Part shown: positions 19,418 through 29,370 of the stretch, in pieces
Layout: every line of letters starts with the position of its first letter
Numbering within the stretch: position 1 is the first letter of the stretch
The notes under the pieces: generated by a model
Seen by the model: the letters and a program-made list of their open reading frames with translations, nothing else
What the model was told of the DNA's origin: nothing
Databases searched by the model: none
Source of the DNA: Microcaldota archaeon
GTDB lineage: Archaea; Micrarchaeota; Micrarchaeia; Micrarchaeales; CABMGC01
Length of the DNA stretch: 64,000 nt
Assembly (NCBI GenBank): GCA_021796225.1
Contig: JAJYOL010000001.1
Coordinates: 67,471 to 131,470, forward strand
Direction of reading: 5' to 3'
Made by a program: the position numbers and the translations under genes

Positions 19418-20980
19418 ATGGCCAATAATAGAAATCTGAAAAAAGAATTAGGGTTGCTTGCTCTCGTTGCGATAAGCGTCGGCGGGGTCATAGGATCCGG
19501 AGTCTTTGTCATACCTGCCATCATGGGCAGCGTTGCAGGTCCAGCATTCGTTCTCGCGGTAATACTCGTAGGCATAATAGTAATGATACTGGGTTTGGCA
19601 TACGCCGAACTAGGCGCTGCATATCCGTTGGAAGGGGGCCCGTATTCCCTTCCGAGGAAAGCGATGGGCAACAGCACCGGATTCGTGATGGGCTGGGGCT
19701 ATTTCATATACGCATTCACCGGCACCGCTGCAATAATAGACATATTCATAACGTATCTCGGATATTACGTGCCGGGATTGGCTAACAATTTCGTCCTCAC
19801 CCCTCTCGGGATAGGCATAGGCCTGCTTGCCCTTTTCATATTCACGCTGATAAACATACTGGGAGTGCGCTTCGGAGCAATGTATTCAATAGTAACAACA
19901 CTGGGTAAAATCATACCGCTGCTTCTTTTCGGAATCATAGGCTTGATGTTCTTCAAGTCGTCAAATTTTTCGCACTTCCTTCCATTCGGATTGGGCGGAT
20001 TGGGTCTGGCCATGGCATTCGACTTCTTCGCGTTCACCGGATTTGAGGCTGTAACGGTTCCTGGAGAAGAAGTGAAAAATCCAGGCAAGACGATACCCCG
20101 TGCAATGATACTTACCGTGCTGATAGTAGTAGCCGTGTACACTCTGATATCCGTCGCATTTACCGGAATGTTTAACTGGAGCAACGCAGGGATAAGCGTA
20201 GGCGATTGGGGAAGCATAGGAAATCTTTCCTCCCCTCTTGCCACTGCTGCAAGCTCCGTGGGACTCCCGATACTCGTCGTTATTATCGTGATAGGTGCAA
20301 TAATAAGCACCGCGGGAAGCGGCGGAGACTGGGTTTTGCTGCAGGCAAGAATACCATTTGCCATGGCGAAAAACAGGCTCTTCTGGGGCCCTATGGATGA
20401 CATAAACAAGAAGTATGGGACTCCGGTCAAGGCAATAGTATTCGCATCGGTGCTTACCGGGATAACGATGCTGCTGCTCCCGAACTTCCCTGATGTCGCA
20501 TTGATAGCATCGATAACAACACTGGTGCCATATGCCGCTGCGGCTCTTGCGCTTCCGATATTGAGAAAGACGGATCTGAAGACAAAGAGGCCGTTCAGGC
20601 TGTTCGGCGGCACTGCATTTGCCGTAGTGGGCTTCGTGCTTGCGACATTCCTCGTATACTGGGCATCGTGGCCGTGGACATTCATAGGCGCGCTGCTGAT
20701 GCTGATCGGTTATCCTCTGTACGTACTGCTTAAGCACGGCCGTGCAATCGAGATAAAGCGCAACCTCTGGCTCATGGTTTATCTCATAGGGATAATAATC
20801 ATGTCGTTGATAGGGGATCCGAATTACACCTACAACAATTTCCTTCCGATAGGTCCGTTGGGGTGGATTACATCTCCTTATGACCTCATAGTATTGGGTG
20901 CGTTTGCGCTCTTCATCTTTGCATGGGCATACAGGACGAACACGTCATACAAGCCGCTGTCCGGCGACAGTGTAAACTAG
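19418..20980 (+). CDS. APC-family amino acid permease (likely arginine/ornithine exchanger by context)
   Basis: LGLLALVAISVGGVIGSGVFVIPAIMG, about 12 TM; sits between arcC and arcA. Confidence 0.8.
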   Translation: MANNRNLKKELGLLALVAISVGGVIGSGVFVIPAIMGSVAGPAFVLAVILVGIIVMILGLAYAELGAAYPLEGGPYSLPRKAMGNSTGFVMGWGYFIYAFTGTAAIIDIFITYLGYYVPGLANNFVLTPLGIGIGLLALFIFTLINILGVRFGAMYSIVTTLGKIIPLLLFGIIGLMFFKSSNFSHFLPFGLGGLGLAMAFDFFAFTGFEAVTVPGEEVKNPGKTIPRAMILTVLIVVAVYTLISVAFTGMFNWSNAGISVGDWGSIGNLSSPLATAASSVGLPILVVIIVIGAIISTAGSGGDWVLLQARIPFAMAKNRLFWGPMDDINKKYGTPVKAIVFASVLTGITMLLLPNFPDVALIASITTLVPYAAAALALPILRKTDLKTKRPFRLFGGTAFAVVGFVLATFLVYWASWPWTFIGALLMLIGYPLYVLLKHGRAIEIKRNLWLMVYLIGIIIMSLIGDPNYTYNNFLPIGPLGWITSPYDLIVLGAFALFIFAWAYRTNTSYKPLSGDSVN

Positions 20981-20992
20981 CAAGGTATTCCG

Positions 20993-22291
20993 ATGGAAGG
21001 CAAGATAAACGCAGAATGGGATCACCTGAGAAAGGTGGTCGTGCATTGGCCCGGAATAGAAATGTTTTTCGGACTGCTCAATCCGTCGGCTTCGCTCTAC
21101 GAACGCGCATTCAATCAAACTGCCGCACTCCAGGAGCATGACAATCTCGCGACGGCTCTTCATGACGAATTCAAGGTGGACGTTCTCGGACTTCGCGAAC
21201 GCATAACATATTATGCGGAAAGAAACAGGAAAGCGAAAGAATTGTTGGTTGAAACCGCGTTGAGCCACATAGAATTCGTAGGCAGTCCGAACGCGATATC
21301 GGCCGCAAAGAAACAACTGCGTGACAACATAGATACCTACGATACGGATTATTTCCTGAACATAATACTGCTGATGCCACGCATGCTTTTGAGAAAGGGA
21401 AAGGGCGTGCAGGCCGTTCACATAAACATAACCGAGAGGGATCCGCTTACCAATCTGTATTTCATGCGCGACCAGCAGGCCGTCACCGACAAAGGCATAT
21501 TTCTCTCACGCATGTCAAAGCCGCAAAGGAGGCACGAGCCTGCGTACACGAAGTTGCTCTGGTCGATGATGAAGCTTCCCATAGCTCACGAAACAAAGGA
21601 TCCGGGAACGTTTGAAGGCGGCGATTTCATACCGATGGGAAAATTTGCGCTTGTAGGGCAGGGTGACAGGACAAACAAGGACGGTGTGAATCAGATGCTG
21701 AAGCACGGCTTGTCATTCAAGGAAGTGGGAGTGGTGCATCAGCCAAATCATCCGCTCATACCGAGCAACGAACCCGATCCGATGATCGACATGCACCTCG
21801 ATACCTACTTCAACGTTGCCGGAGACGATACTGTAATTGGCTCGGAAGCTTTGTTCAAAAGGGCGAAAGTCGACGTTTACTTCAAAGACGGGAAGATTTA
21901 CCGCAAGAGCAAGGAGAATACGAACCTGTTCGACTACATGAAGAACAAGGGCTTCAACATGATAAATCTCTCGACATTGGAGCAGATGTCCTATTCCTCA
22001 AATTTCCTGTGCATAAAGAATCACACGATACTCGCGGTGCAGAGCAGCGTCATAATCGGAAAGGTGTTGAAAAATCTGGAGCTTAAAGCAAATGCCGACA
22101 GAAAACGTTATGGCGCACTATTCGCTCAGGCAAAGAAGGATTATGAACGGTTTTCCAGAACCGGGAAGGTATTTCCGCACAGGAGCGAGCTGCGCGACAA
22201 CGGCATAGACTACTATGCCGTCGATTTGAAGAACATAACCGGAGGGTACGGCGGTGCGCACTGCATGACTGCCGCAATATCACGGGAATGA
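20993..22291 (+). CDS. arcA: Arginine deiminase
   Basis: NLYFMRDQQAV, GTFEGGDFIPMG, GGYGGAHCMTAAISRE catalytic Cys motif. Confidence 0.92.
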   Translation: MEGKINAEWDHLRKVVVHWPGIEMFFGLLNPSASLYERAFNQTAALQEHDNLATALHDEFKVDVLGLRERITYYAERNRKAKELLVETALSHIEFVGSPNAISAAKKQLRDNIDTYDTDYFLNIILLMPRMLLRKGKGVQAVHINITERDPLTNLYFMRDQQAVTDKGIFLSRMSKPQRRHEPAYTKLLWSMMKLPIAHETKDPGTFEGGDFIPMGKFALVGQGDRTNKDGVNQMLKHGLSFKEVGVVHQPNHPLIPSNEPDPMIDMHLDTYFNVAGDDTVIGSEALFKRAKVDVYFKDGKIYRKSKENTNLFDYMKNKGFNMINLSTLEQMSYSSNFLCIKNHTILAVQSSVIIGKVLKNLELKANADRKRYGALFAQAKKDYERFSRTGKVFPHRSELRDNGIDYYAVDLKNITGGYGGAHCMTAAISRE

Positions 22292-22377
22292 ACCGTTTTT
22301 CAGCCTTTTTAAAGCTATCTATTCCGTTTCGTCTTTTGACTTACATTAAAACGTTGTTTAAGAACGGAATGAGCTGA

Positions 22378-23784
22378 ATGTTACTACCTGTTAATGTGGT
22401 ATTAATGCAGAAATTGTCAAACACACAGCGTAAAGCGATGAATTTGTTATTGGAAGGAAAGCTGAAGCCGCACGCGATAGCCAAGGAATTGAACATGTCG
22501 GAACTGAGCGCCGTGCGTATCAGGCGTGCATATTTGGAAGAGAAATACGACCTTTCACTCAGCGGAATATTGCCTGTAAATGGCATGGATTACACTGAAG
22601 CTGCAAAGCGCGGTCTTACCGCTTCAATAGGACACATGGGTGGAGGCCCTCTCGTAAGTTTCTTCGAAGCAAGGAATATGATAAGAGATGCAGATCCCGA
22701 CGTCAATAAAGAAAGGCCATTTTTCTTCGCAACTACTGAAGGATTCATGGGTCCGGGATTAATGCGCGGAGTGTCCGCGGTTGAAAAGAGCGGCGGAGCA
22801 AAAGTCGAAATAATCGACGATAAGATGACCAGAAGCGTCGGCATAGTGACTCCTCATACAAAAGAAATAGAAGAATTTGTAAACAGCCCTGAAGGTTTTG
22901 CATTCTTGAGAAACGTTTACAACAAGACATCAAGTCACAGCGATCTCAGATCAGTTGATGTATATACTGCTGATGACGGTATGGCCATAGCGCTTGTCTT
23001 TGCTGCACCTACTGGTGCTGCAATGGGCATGAATATGCTGACTGAAGGTGCAAATGCCGCGGTCAAAGCCCTGATTTCCGAAGTAATAATTCCAAAGCTC
23101 AACAAAATGGGGAAAAGAACACCTACCGGCGATCTGTTCGGTGCGGACGACTTTGGCATCATAGCCAGCGGGAATCTTTGTACTGATAAGAAAGTATCAA
23201 GGGTAAATACCGAACGCGGAAGGGGGCTCACACTTAGAATATCAACAACCATCCCGGAAACTGTCGCAATTGGCGTATTGAAAGCAACTCCACAAGGAAT
23301 GGCAAACGTTGGCAAATACAAGAACGGGGTATTTTCAACAATCGGCGGAGTCATGGGAAGAAATTCCGCTATAGCGAATCCCGTTTCAGCATTCTTCCTC
23401 GCATACGGGCAGGATGCCGCACAGGTTGTCGGCCCTTCCGCAGGAGACGTTCAGGTAACGATTAACAATGGAAATAAATCGCTTGAAGTGGTTGTAGACA
23501 TTCCAGTACTCGAAGTGGCAACCATCGGCGGAGGAACGTTCCTGCCTCTTCCACGCGCGCTTCTTACCGCTACCGGCGTATACGGACTCGGAGATCATAC
23601 AGGAATATCGAAACGCTTATTTGGGAGCTATCTCGGTGCAATAATTCTCGGATACGAGGTAAACGCACTGGCCGCTTTAAGCACGGACCACCTCACATCG
23701 GCTCACAGAAACGCGCTCGAGGCAAACAGGAGCACAAGTGCGGCAACAAACATGTCAGTTCCTTTGATAAACGCAAAAAGATAG
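22378..23784 (+). CDS. hmgA: 3-hydroxy-3-methylglutaryl-CoA reductase
   Basis: ATTEGFMGPGLMRG, APTGAAMGMNML, GQDAAQVVGPSAG, GGGTFLPLPRALL. Confidence 0.88.
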   Translation: MLLPVNVVLMQKLSNTQRKAMNLLLEGKLKPHAIAKELNMSELSAVRIRRAYLEEKYDLSLSGILPVNGMDYTEAAKRGLTASIGHMGGGPLVSFFEARNMIRDADPDVNKERPFFFATTEGFMGPGLMRGVSAVEKSGGAKVEIIDDKMTRSVGIVTPHTKEIEEFVNSPEGFAFLRNVYNKTSSHSDLRSVDVYTADDGMAIALVFAAPTGAAMGMNMLTEGANAAVKALISEVIIPKLNKMGKRTPTGDLFGADDFGIIASGNLCTDKKVSRVNTERGRGLTLRISTTIPETVAIGVLKATPQGMANVGKYKNGVFSTIGGVMGRNSAIANPVSAFFLAYGQDAAQVVGPSAGDVQVTINNGNKSLEVVVDIPVLEVATIGGGTFLPLPRALLTATGVYGLGDHTGISKRLFGSYLGAIILGYEVNALAALSTDHLTSAHRNALEANRSTSAATNMSVPLINAKR

Positions 23785-23820
23785 TGGAAACCAGCGCCCG
23801 TATTCCGCTTCATTCCAATA

Positions 23821-23874
23821 CTTTGCATGAATGCAAAGGAAGCCCACACCGTTTACGGGTGGGAGGATGTCACG
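23821..23874. mobile_element. Orphan IS200/IS605-like right-end / omega-RNA-like hairpin remnant
   Basis: GGAAGCCCACACCGTTTACGGGTGGGAGGATGTCAC: hairpin flanked by GAAG and GAGGATGTCAC as in tnpB-associated right ends; adjacent palindrome CTTTGCAT-GA-ATGCAAAG-like (23821-23838). Confidence 0.5.
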
Positions 23875-23949
23875 AAGAGAACGATTAGGTCACCATGTTT
23901 CAGGGAAGTATTTTAAATCGGTGTGTCCTATTTTTTTCGGAGGATTTTC

Positions 23950-25512
23950 ATGAAGATAACACACATAGGTTTGGGTATAGTCATACTCATATTGGTAGGC
24001 GCATTCATAGTGTACAATTACAACGCGCCGCACGGCACATACACCGCACCAACGGGCAGCCAGGCAAATCTGGTTCCAATACAGCTTACGGATCCTCCTC
24101 AGGTGCCTGCCGGAACTACCTCTTTGATAATAGATTATTCTTCATTGCAGGTACGCACGTCGGGTTCTGCAAACACCTCCTCCGTATGGACAAGCTCAAA
24201 TACGAGCGGATCCGTAGACTTGCTTTCCCTGTTGAACTATTCTGAAACGATAGGCACGGTATCGCTCCCTGCAAATGCGGTAATACGCGCTGTAAAGTTT
24301 AACATAACTTCTGCAAGCATAACGATAAACGGCACGACTTACGGCGTTACCGTACCCGGCAATACCGTAATACAGTCGCAATTGAATCTTCCAAGCAATA
24401 CTCTCGGCACAAATCAGAGTTCATTGCTTCTTTCTCTCTCGCCTACGGTTGTAAGCATACTGACTCCGAATTCGACTATCTTCGTTCTGGTCCCTTCGCT
24501 TAATGCAGTGGTGGTACCTCGCGGCGCGTCAAATTCGATAACCGTAAGAGGATACAGGGAAAAGCTCAATTCAAGGACAAATGAGAGCATCGATTCGTCA
24601 AGGCCAAACCTTACGATAGTAAGTGCAAGCCTCGTGACTTCCGCCGGCAATTCGACAGAGATAACCGTTACGGTAAAGGACGATTCAAACAGGAGCGTGG
24701 TTCTGAAGCACATGTCCATATCTGGAAAACTGTCAACGCAATTGAACAATTCCATGGTGTACATGAACACGGAACGCGTTCAATCTGATCTTCTTGAAAG
24801 GCTTGCCGCAGTACCTAACTGCACAAATCTTTCAATTGAGAATACGAACATATCGTCGGACATTTCAAGCAGGGCCAATCTTCCGATGATTCCTGCACAG
24901 ATAGGTGCGAGACTGGATGGAAACGGCGAGGCTTTTAACAACAGCACTGCAGGCAAAATATACAACGGATTTTCAAAGACCGTATCCAACGATTTGGGCG
25001 ACAACGGAAAGAATTTCACACCAGGTGCGATAGTCAACGGGATAGGCGCAAACATATCGAACACGCTTTCAGGCAAAGGAATAAACCCAATATTCCAGAC
25101 ACGCGGTGAATTCGAAGACATTAACACATCGCTGTTGCATAGTTTCGGACTCGGCGTTAACAACAGCGTATGCACTCCAAACGGCATTCTTGCATTCAGG
25201 AACAGGCTCAATGTGAGCATAACGAACATCGCTTCGAAAATGAAGACCGAACAGGAAAGATACGGCTTGATCACGCTGTTTATTGGTTCCAACGGTTCTG
25301 TATACGTTCCTTCAACGATAAACGATTCCGAGAACTATACGCATATAGGATACACGATACCTGCCAATGGCACTGCGACGTTCACGTTCAACGGAACGTT
25401 GCGCCTCGGAGAGAGCGGGATATCCATGCATCTCCTTTCAGGTTCTGACTATCGTATAACACTGTTCGGAGAAGACGGCGCATATGCGGCAACGAATGTT
25501 ACCGCAGGCTGA
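23950..25512 (+). CDS. Secreted/membrane-anchored hypothetical protein, Ser/Thr/Asn-rich
   Basis: MKITHIGLGIVILILVGAFIVYNYNAPHG single TM anchor; many NxS/T sequons. Confidence 0.65.
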   Translation: MKITHIGLGIVILILVGAFIVYNYNAPHGTYTAPTGSQANLVPIQLTDPPQVPAGTTSLIIDYSSLQVRTSGSANTSSVWTSSNTSGSVDLLSLLNYSETIGTVSLPANAVIRAVKFNITSASITINGTTYGVTVPGNTVIQSQLNLPSNTLGTNQSSLLLSLSPTVVSILTPNSTIFVLVPSLNAVVVPRGASNSITVRGYREKLNSRTNESIDSSRPNLTIVSASLVTSAGNSTEITVTVKDDSNRSVVLKHMSISGKLSTQLNNSMVYMNTERVQSDLLERLAAVPNCTNLSIENTNISSDISSRANLPMIPAQIGARLDGNGEAFNNSTAGKIYNGFSKTVSNDLGDNGKNFTPGAIVNGIGANISNTLSGKGINPIFQTRGEFEDINTSLLHSFGLGVNNSVCTPNGILAFRNRLNVSITNIASKMKTEQERYGLITLFIGSNGSVYVPSTINDSENYTHIGYTIPANGTATFTFNGTLRLGESGISMHLLSGSDYRITLFGEDGAYAATNVTAG

Positions 25513-25558
25513 ATGGAAATAAAACATTCGCGTGCGGCGCGTTAAACGCCGTATGCAA

Positions 25559-25996
25559 TCAGTTCCCCGTTGCGAGTTTCTTCTTTATCGAAGAGCTTTT
25601 GTAGATGCGGGGATTTGCCTTCCTTTTTATTCTTATTACTTTGGCAGCAATGCCTTTGCCGTGCAGCCATTCGGAAAGCATTTTCGCATTTGCTTCCTGG
25701 TCGTAGCCCAGTGCGATCACGTTCGGCCTGTACTTTTTAATCACGTCGAAGCGCGCTTCCCTGTCTGTAATCCTGTTGCCCAGCACTGCAAGATCCACCA
25801 TTTTCAATGAGGATATAAGCTTAAGGCGATCCTTTTCATTGAAAAGAGGCTGCTTGCCCTTCATAAGCTCTATGCTGCTGTCCCTCGCCACCACTACCAC
25901 GAGCCTGCTCCCGAGCTTCTTCGCTTCGCTTAAGTAAAGAAGATGCCCTGGGTGCAAAATGTCGAAAGAACCGAATGCGAGTACCGTGCCTTCCAT
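25559..25996 (-). CDS. FAD synthetase-like (RibL) / cytidylyltransferase family
   Basis: AFGSFDILHPGHLLYLSEAKKLG HxGH motif. Confidence 0.78.
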   Translation of the reverse strand: MEGTVLAFGSFDILHPGHLLYLSEAKKLGSRLVVVVARDSSIELMKGKQPLFNEKDRLKLISSLKMVDLAVLGNRITDREARFDVIKKYRPNVIALGYDQEANAKMLSEWLHGKGIAAKVIRIKRKANPRIYKSSSIKKKLATGN

Positions 25997-26169
25997 ATTC
26001 CTACCGTATGGATAAAGCTTGCGGGCGAGGGTTTATAAATATGTAAACCGATACTTAGTATAGGCATTGCTTACCTGTTCCGGCATTCGGATTCCGGAAG
26101 AATGAGCTATACAAGCGAAAGAATTAAATATACAAATAGCTATAAAAATCTCTGTCGTAGAACATTATC

Positions 26170-26463
26170 ATGGTTTACGACAATAAGAATATAGTGCTTA
26201 ATGAATTAATCGGTCTGAAGGTCAAGGTTCTTCGATCCCTGGACAAAAAGCAGTCGGGAATCAAGGGCGTAGTCGTTGACGAAACAAAGAACACCCTTCT
26301 GATAGAAACAGAGAATGGCAGGAAGAGAGTTGTAAAGAAGATCTCCGTTTTCAGGTTTTATCCTGGCAGGAAATCCTACAGGGTTGACGGAAACGAGATA
26401 AACTTTCGCCCCCAGGATCGGATCGAGAAGGCCATTAAGTTTTACAGGATAAGAAAAAAATAG
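26170..26463 (+). CDS. rnp1: RNase P protein component 1 (Rpp29)
   Basis: ELIGLKVKVLRSLDKKQSGIKGVVVDETKNTLLIETENG...; first gene of r-protein cluster. Confidence 0.85.
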   Translation: MVYDNKNIVLNELIGLKVKVLRSLDKKQSGIKGVVVDETKNTLLIETENGRKRVVKKISVFRFYPGRKSYRVDGNEINFRPQDRIEKAIKFYRIRKK

Positions 26464-26474
26464 ATGTTGATGGT

Positions 26475-26759
26475 ATGGAATGCAATGACAACAGATGCCC
26501 TGTGCACCACGGAATAAATCCCAGAGGCATACAGCTTACGGGGATAGTGGTCAGCGACAAGGCCAAGAAGACCGTCATAATTGAAATGGATTCCGCAAGC
26601 TACATGTACAAGTACGAACGTTACCTCAGAAAGAGATCAAGGGTTCCCGCTCACAATCCGGATTGCATAAACGCAAAGACGGGAAACGTCGTAAACATTG
26701 CGGAAACCAGGAGGCTCAGCAAGACAAAATCCTTCGTCGTTACTGGAATAATAAAATGA
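26475..26759 (+). CDS. rps17: Ribosomal protein uS17
   Basis: CPVHHGINPRGIQLTGIVVSDKAKKTVIIEMD; RRLSKTKSFVV. Confidence 0.93.
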   Translation: MECNDNRCPVHHGINPRGIQLTGIVVSDKAKKTVIIEMDSASYMYKYERYLRKRSRVPAHNPDCINAKTGNVVNIAETRRLSKTKSFVVTGIIK

Positions 26760-26772
26760 TTGGTTGTTGATT

Positions 26773-27177
26773 ATGGTAAAAGGAGTATCCTCAAAGATAA
26801 CAAAGACTCTCGTTCCCGGATCCGTATTCGTTTCCGCGGACAACAGCGGGGCATACATGTACAAGATGATACACATAATAGGTAAGACGGGAGGAAAGCA
26901 CGGAAGGCTTTCTGCAGCAGGCGTCGGGGATACCGTATCGGCAAGCGTGATAAAGGGAAATGCCACTTATCTGAAGAAACCCGTTCGGGTCATCATAATA
27001 AGGCAGAAGGCTCTCATAAGAAGGGCAAACGGAATGCGTGTAAGATTTGAAGACAATGCCGGAATGATGGTCAGCGATGAAAATCTGCCGATCGGAACCG
27101 AAGTAAAGGGTGCAATGGCTCGCGAAGTAGTCGAAAGATTTGTCAAGGTCGCGGGAATAGCATCAAGGATAATATAG
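26773..27177 (+). CDS. rpl14: Ribosomal protein uL14
   Basis: SADNSGAYMYKMIHIIG; FEDNAGMMVSDENLPIGTEVKGAMAREV. Confidence 0.93.
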   Translation: MVKGVSSKITKTLVPGSVFVSADNSGAYMYKMIHIIGKTGGKHGRLSAAGVGDTVSASVIKGNATYLKKPVRVIIIRQKALIRRANGMRVRFEDNAGMMVSDENLPIGTEVKGAMAREVVERFVKVAGIASRII

Positions 27178-27186
27178 TTGATATTT

Positions 27187-27570
27187 ATGATAGAAAGCAG
27201 CCAGCCAAGAAAGGAAAGGAAGTACCGCTTCACGGCACCGATGCACGCAAGGCAGAAGTTCGTGCACGCTCACGTGTCAAAGGAACTCGCAACGAAGCTT
27301 GGGATAAAGTCAAGAAGCCTGAGCATGCGCAAGGGCGATACCGTAAAGGTATTCGCGGGAAGCCAAAAAGGAAAGACGGGAAAAGTATCAGAAGTCAACC
27401 TCAAGACGGGCCGCGTGTTCATAGACGGAATAACGAGAAAGAACGCGAAGGGCAAGGAACTTCCTGTACCTGTATATTCATCAAATCTTTATCTTACGGA
27501 TCTCGACTTGTCCGACAAGCTGAGAAACAGCAAGATAGAGAGCCTCAAGACTAAGAAGACGGTGGCATAA
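27187..27570 (+). CDS. rpl24: Ribosomal protein uL24
   Basis: KSRSLSMRKGDTVKVFAGSQKGKTGKVSEVNLKTGRVFIDGI. Confidence 0.93.
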   Translation: MIESSQPRKERKYRFTAPMHARQKFVHAHVSKELATKLGIKSRSLSMRKGDTVKVFAGSQKGKTGKVSEVNLKTGRVFIDGITRKNAKGKELPVPVYSSNLYLTDLDLSDKLRNSKIESLKTKKTVA

Positions 27571-28250
27571 TGTCAAGAAAGGGAAATAGTAGACACATAA
27601 ACAGATTCGCGGCAAGCAGATACCTGAAGGTCAACAGGAAGGTATCAAAGTACATAGCAAAGCCTACGGCAGGAAGATATCCGTTGGAGAACAGCATCGC
27701 GCTTATAACGTTGCTGAGGGAAAAACTCGGAATCGCGGCAAATTCCGCCGAGGCAAGATACATAGTAAAGAATGGAAACGTCTCGATAAACGGGAAGACC
27801 ATACGCAACGAACGCTATCCTGTGGGATTCGGCGATACGCTTACGCTTTCAAAATCGGGCAAATCATACAAGGTTGACGTTGCAAAGAAGAGCATCGTAT
27901 CCCTTCAGGAGATAAAATCCGAGACGAAGGAACGCACGCTTAAGGTAATAGGAAAATATGTCGGTGCAAAGAACACCATGATGCTTCGCCTTTACGACGG
28001 TTCAGTAATCAAGGGAAAGAATGACATAAAGGTAAACGATTCAGTCGTAGTAAACGGCAATTCCATAAAGTCCGTAATAAAGATGCAGAAGGGCGCAAAA
28101 TGCTATGTGGTAAAGGGCGCGCACGCATCGGAGAACGGAAAGATACTTGAGATAATAAGCGGAACCGCGACAAGGAATCCGATAGTGCATGTTGAAGGCA
28201 CGACGAAATTCAGGACGCTTCTTGACAATATAATGGTAACGGGAGAATGA
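27570..28250 (+). CDS. rps4e: Ribosomal protein eS4
   Basis: S4 domain ARYIVKNGNVSINGKTIRNERYPVGFGDTL; order in operon. Confidence 0.9.
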   Translation: MSRKGNSRHINRFAASRYLKVNRKVSKYIAKPTAGRYPLENSIALITLLREKLGIAANSAEARYIVKNGNVSINGKTIRNERYPVGFGDTLTLSKSGKSYKVDVAKKSIVSLQEIKSETKERTLKVIGKYVGAKNTMMLRLYDGSVIKGKNDIKVNDSVVVNGNSIKSVIKMQKGAKCYVVKGAHASENGKILEIISGTATRNPIVHVEGTTKFRTLLDNIMVTGE

Positions 28251-28807
28251 TTATGGCAGATTCACAGCAGAATGACAAAAAGGCAACGTCGCCTATGCGC
28301 GAGATTCGCCTGGACAAGGTAGTTGTCAACATAGGTCTCGGCGACAACGAAAACCTTTACACGAATGCAAAGACGCTGCTCAAGAAACTTACAGGAAAGG
28401 AAGCGGTGCCTACCCGTTCAAAGAGGAGGGAACCGGAACTTAAAATAAGAAAGGGACAGGTAATAGGCGTCATGGTAACGCTCCGCGGCAAGGACGCACA
28501 GAGCTTCCTCGGAAGGGCGCTCGATGCGAACAACAACACAGTTCCGGAAGGCGCGGTTGCAAACAACTCGCTCAATTTCGGAATTCACGAATATATTTAT
28601 TTCTCCGGAGTGAAATATGATCCTAAAATAGGGATGCTTGGCATGAACGTCAATGCCTCTTTCGGAAGAAAGGGCAAGCGCGTCGAGCTTAGGAAGATAA
28701 AGGCCGGTTCGATAGACCTCAAGCACAGGAACATAGGCCCTGAGGATCTGCGCAGCTTCGTCTCGGAGAAATTCTCAGTCAAGTTTGCGGCAAAAGAAGG
28801 TGCATAA
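28247..28807 (+). CDS. rpl5: Ribosomal protein uL5
   Basis: VNIGLGDN...LTGKEAVPTRSKRREPELKIRKGQVIGVMVTLRG. Confidence 0.93.
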   Translation: MIMADSQQNDKKATSPMREIRLDKVVVNIGLGDNENLYTNAKTLLKKLTGKEAVPTRSKRREPELKIRKGQVIGVMVTLRGKDAQSFLGRALDANNNTVPEGAVANNSLNFGIHEYIYFSGVKYDPKIGMLGMNVNASFGRKGKRVELRKIKAGSIDLKHRNIGPEDLRSFVSEKFSVKFAAKEGA

Positions 28808-28811
28808 TTAC

Positions 28812-28970
28812 ATGAAGATGAAATACGAGCTCAAGTATCGCGGAAAGAACCAGAGAAAGTGCAGAATGTGCGGCACGTCAAGAAGCTTAATCCGCTCTTA
28901 CAACCTGTACGTATGCAGAAGATGCTTCCGCGAGGTCGCACAGAGCATCGGTTTTGAGAAATACAGATGA
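28812..28970 (+). CDS. rps14: Ribosomal protein uS14
   Basis: CRMCGTSRSLIRSYNLYVCRRCFREVAQSIGFEKYR. Confidence 0.93.
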   Translation: MKMKYELKYRGKNQRKCRMCGTSRSLIRSYNLYVCRRCFREVAQSIGFEKYR

Positions 28971-28974
28971 TATT

Positions 28975-29358
28975 ATGGTAGATGTTCTAGCTGATACGAT
29001 AAACAAGATAAAGGTCTACGAGTCAAGAGGATTGTACGAGTGCTATGCTCCTTCGACAAAACTGATACGTTCGGTTCTCGAAGTGATGAAGGCAAACAAC
29101 TACATCGGCGGATTCGAAGAGGTAAAGGAAGGAAAGTTCACGAAGCTCAAGATAACGCTTTCAAAGAAGATAAACGACATAGGGGTCATCAAGCCCAGGT
29201 CTTCTGTAAAGCTTGGCAATTACCAGAAGTACGAGGAGCGTTACATACCGAGCCTCAATTTCGGAATACTGATACTCGCGACATCTGACGGTGTGATGAC
29301 GAACAAGGAAGCGAAGCAGAAGAACATCGGGGGCAGGCTTCTGGCATATGTATACTAA
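28975..29358 (+). CDS. rps8: Ribosomal protein uS8
   Basis: VLADTINKIKVYESRG...FGILILATSDGVMTNKEAKQKNIGGRLLAYVY. Confidence 0.92.
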   Translation: MVDVLADTINKIKVYESRGLYECYAPSTKLIRSVLEVMKANNYIGGFEEVKEGKFTKLKITLSKKINDIGVIKPRSSVKLGNYQKYEERYIPSLNFGILILATSDGVMTNKEAKQKNIGGRLLAYVY

Positions 29359-29370
29359 ACGGAGATATTC

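Noticed and set aside
19765-20737. 306-aa and 258-aa antisense ORFs opposite the APC permease
   Set aside because: Mirror frames of a hydrophobic, codon-biased gene; composition (Pro/Thr/Ser or Cys/Arg/Tyr-rich) is typical of spurious ORFs.
22378-22560. HTH-like N-terminus on HMG-CoA reductase (LKPHAIAKELNMSELSAVRIRRAYLEEK)
   Set aside because: Position and sequence fit the normal N-terminal helical region of archaeal HMGR; not a separate regulatory domain.
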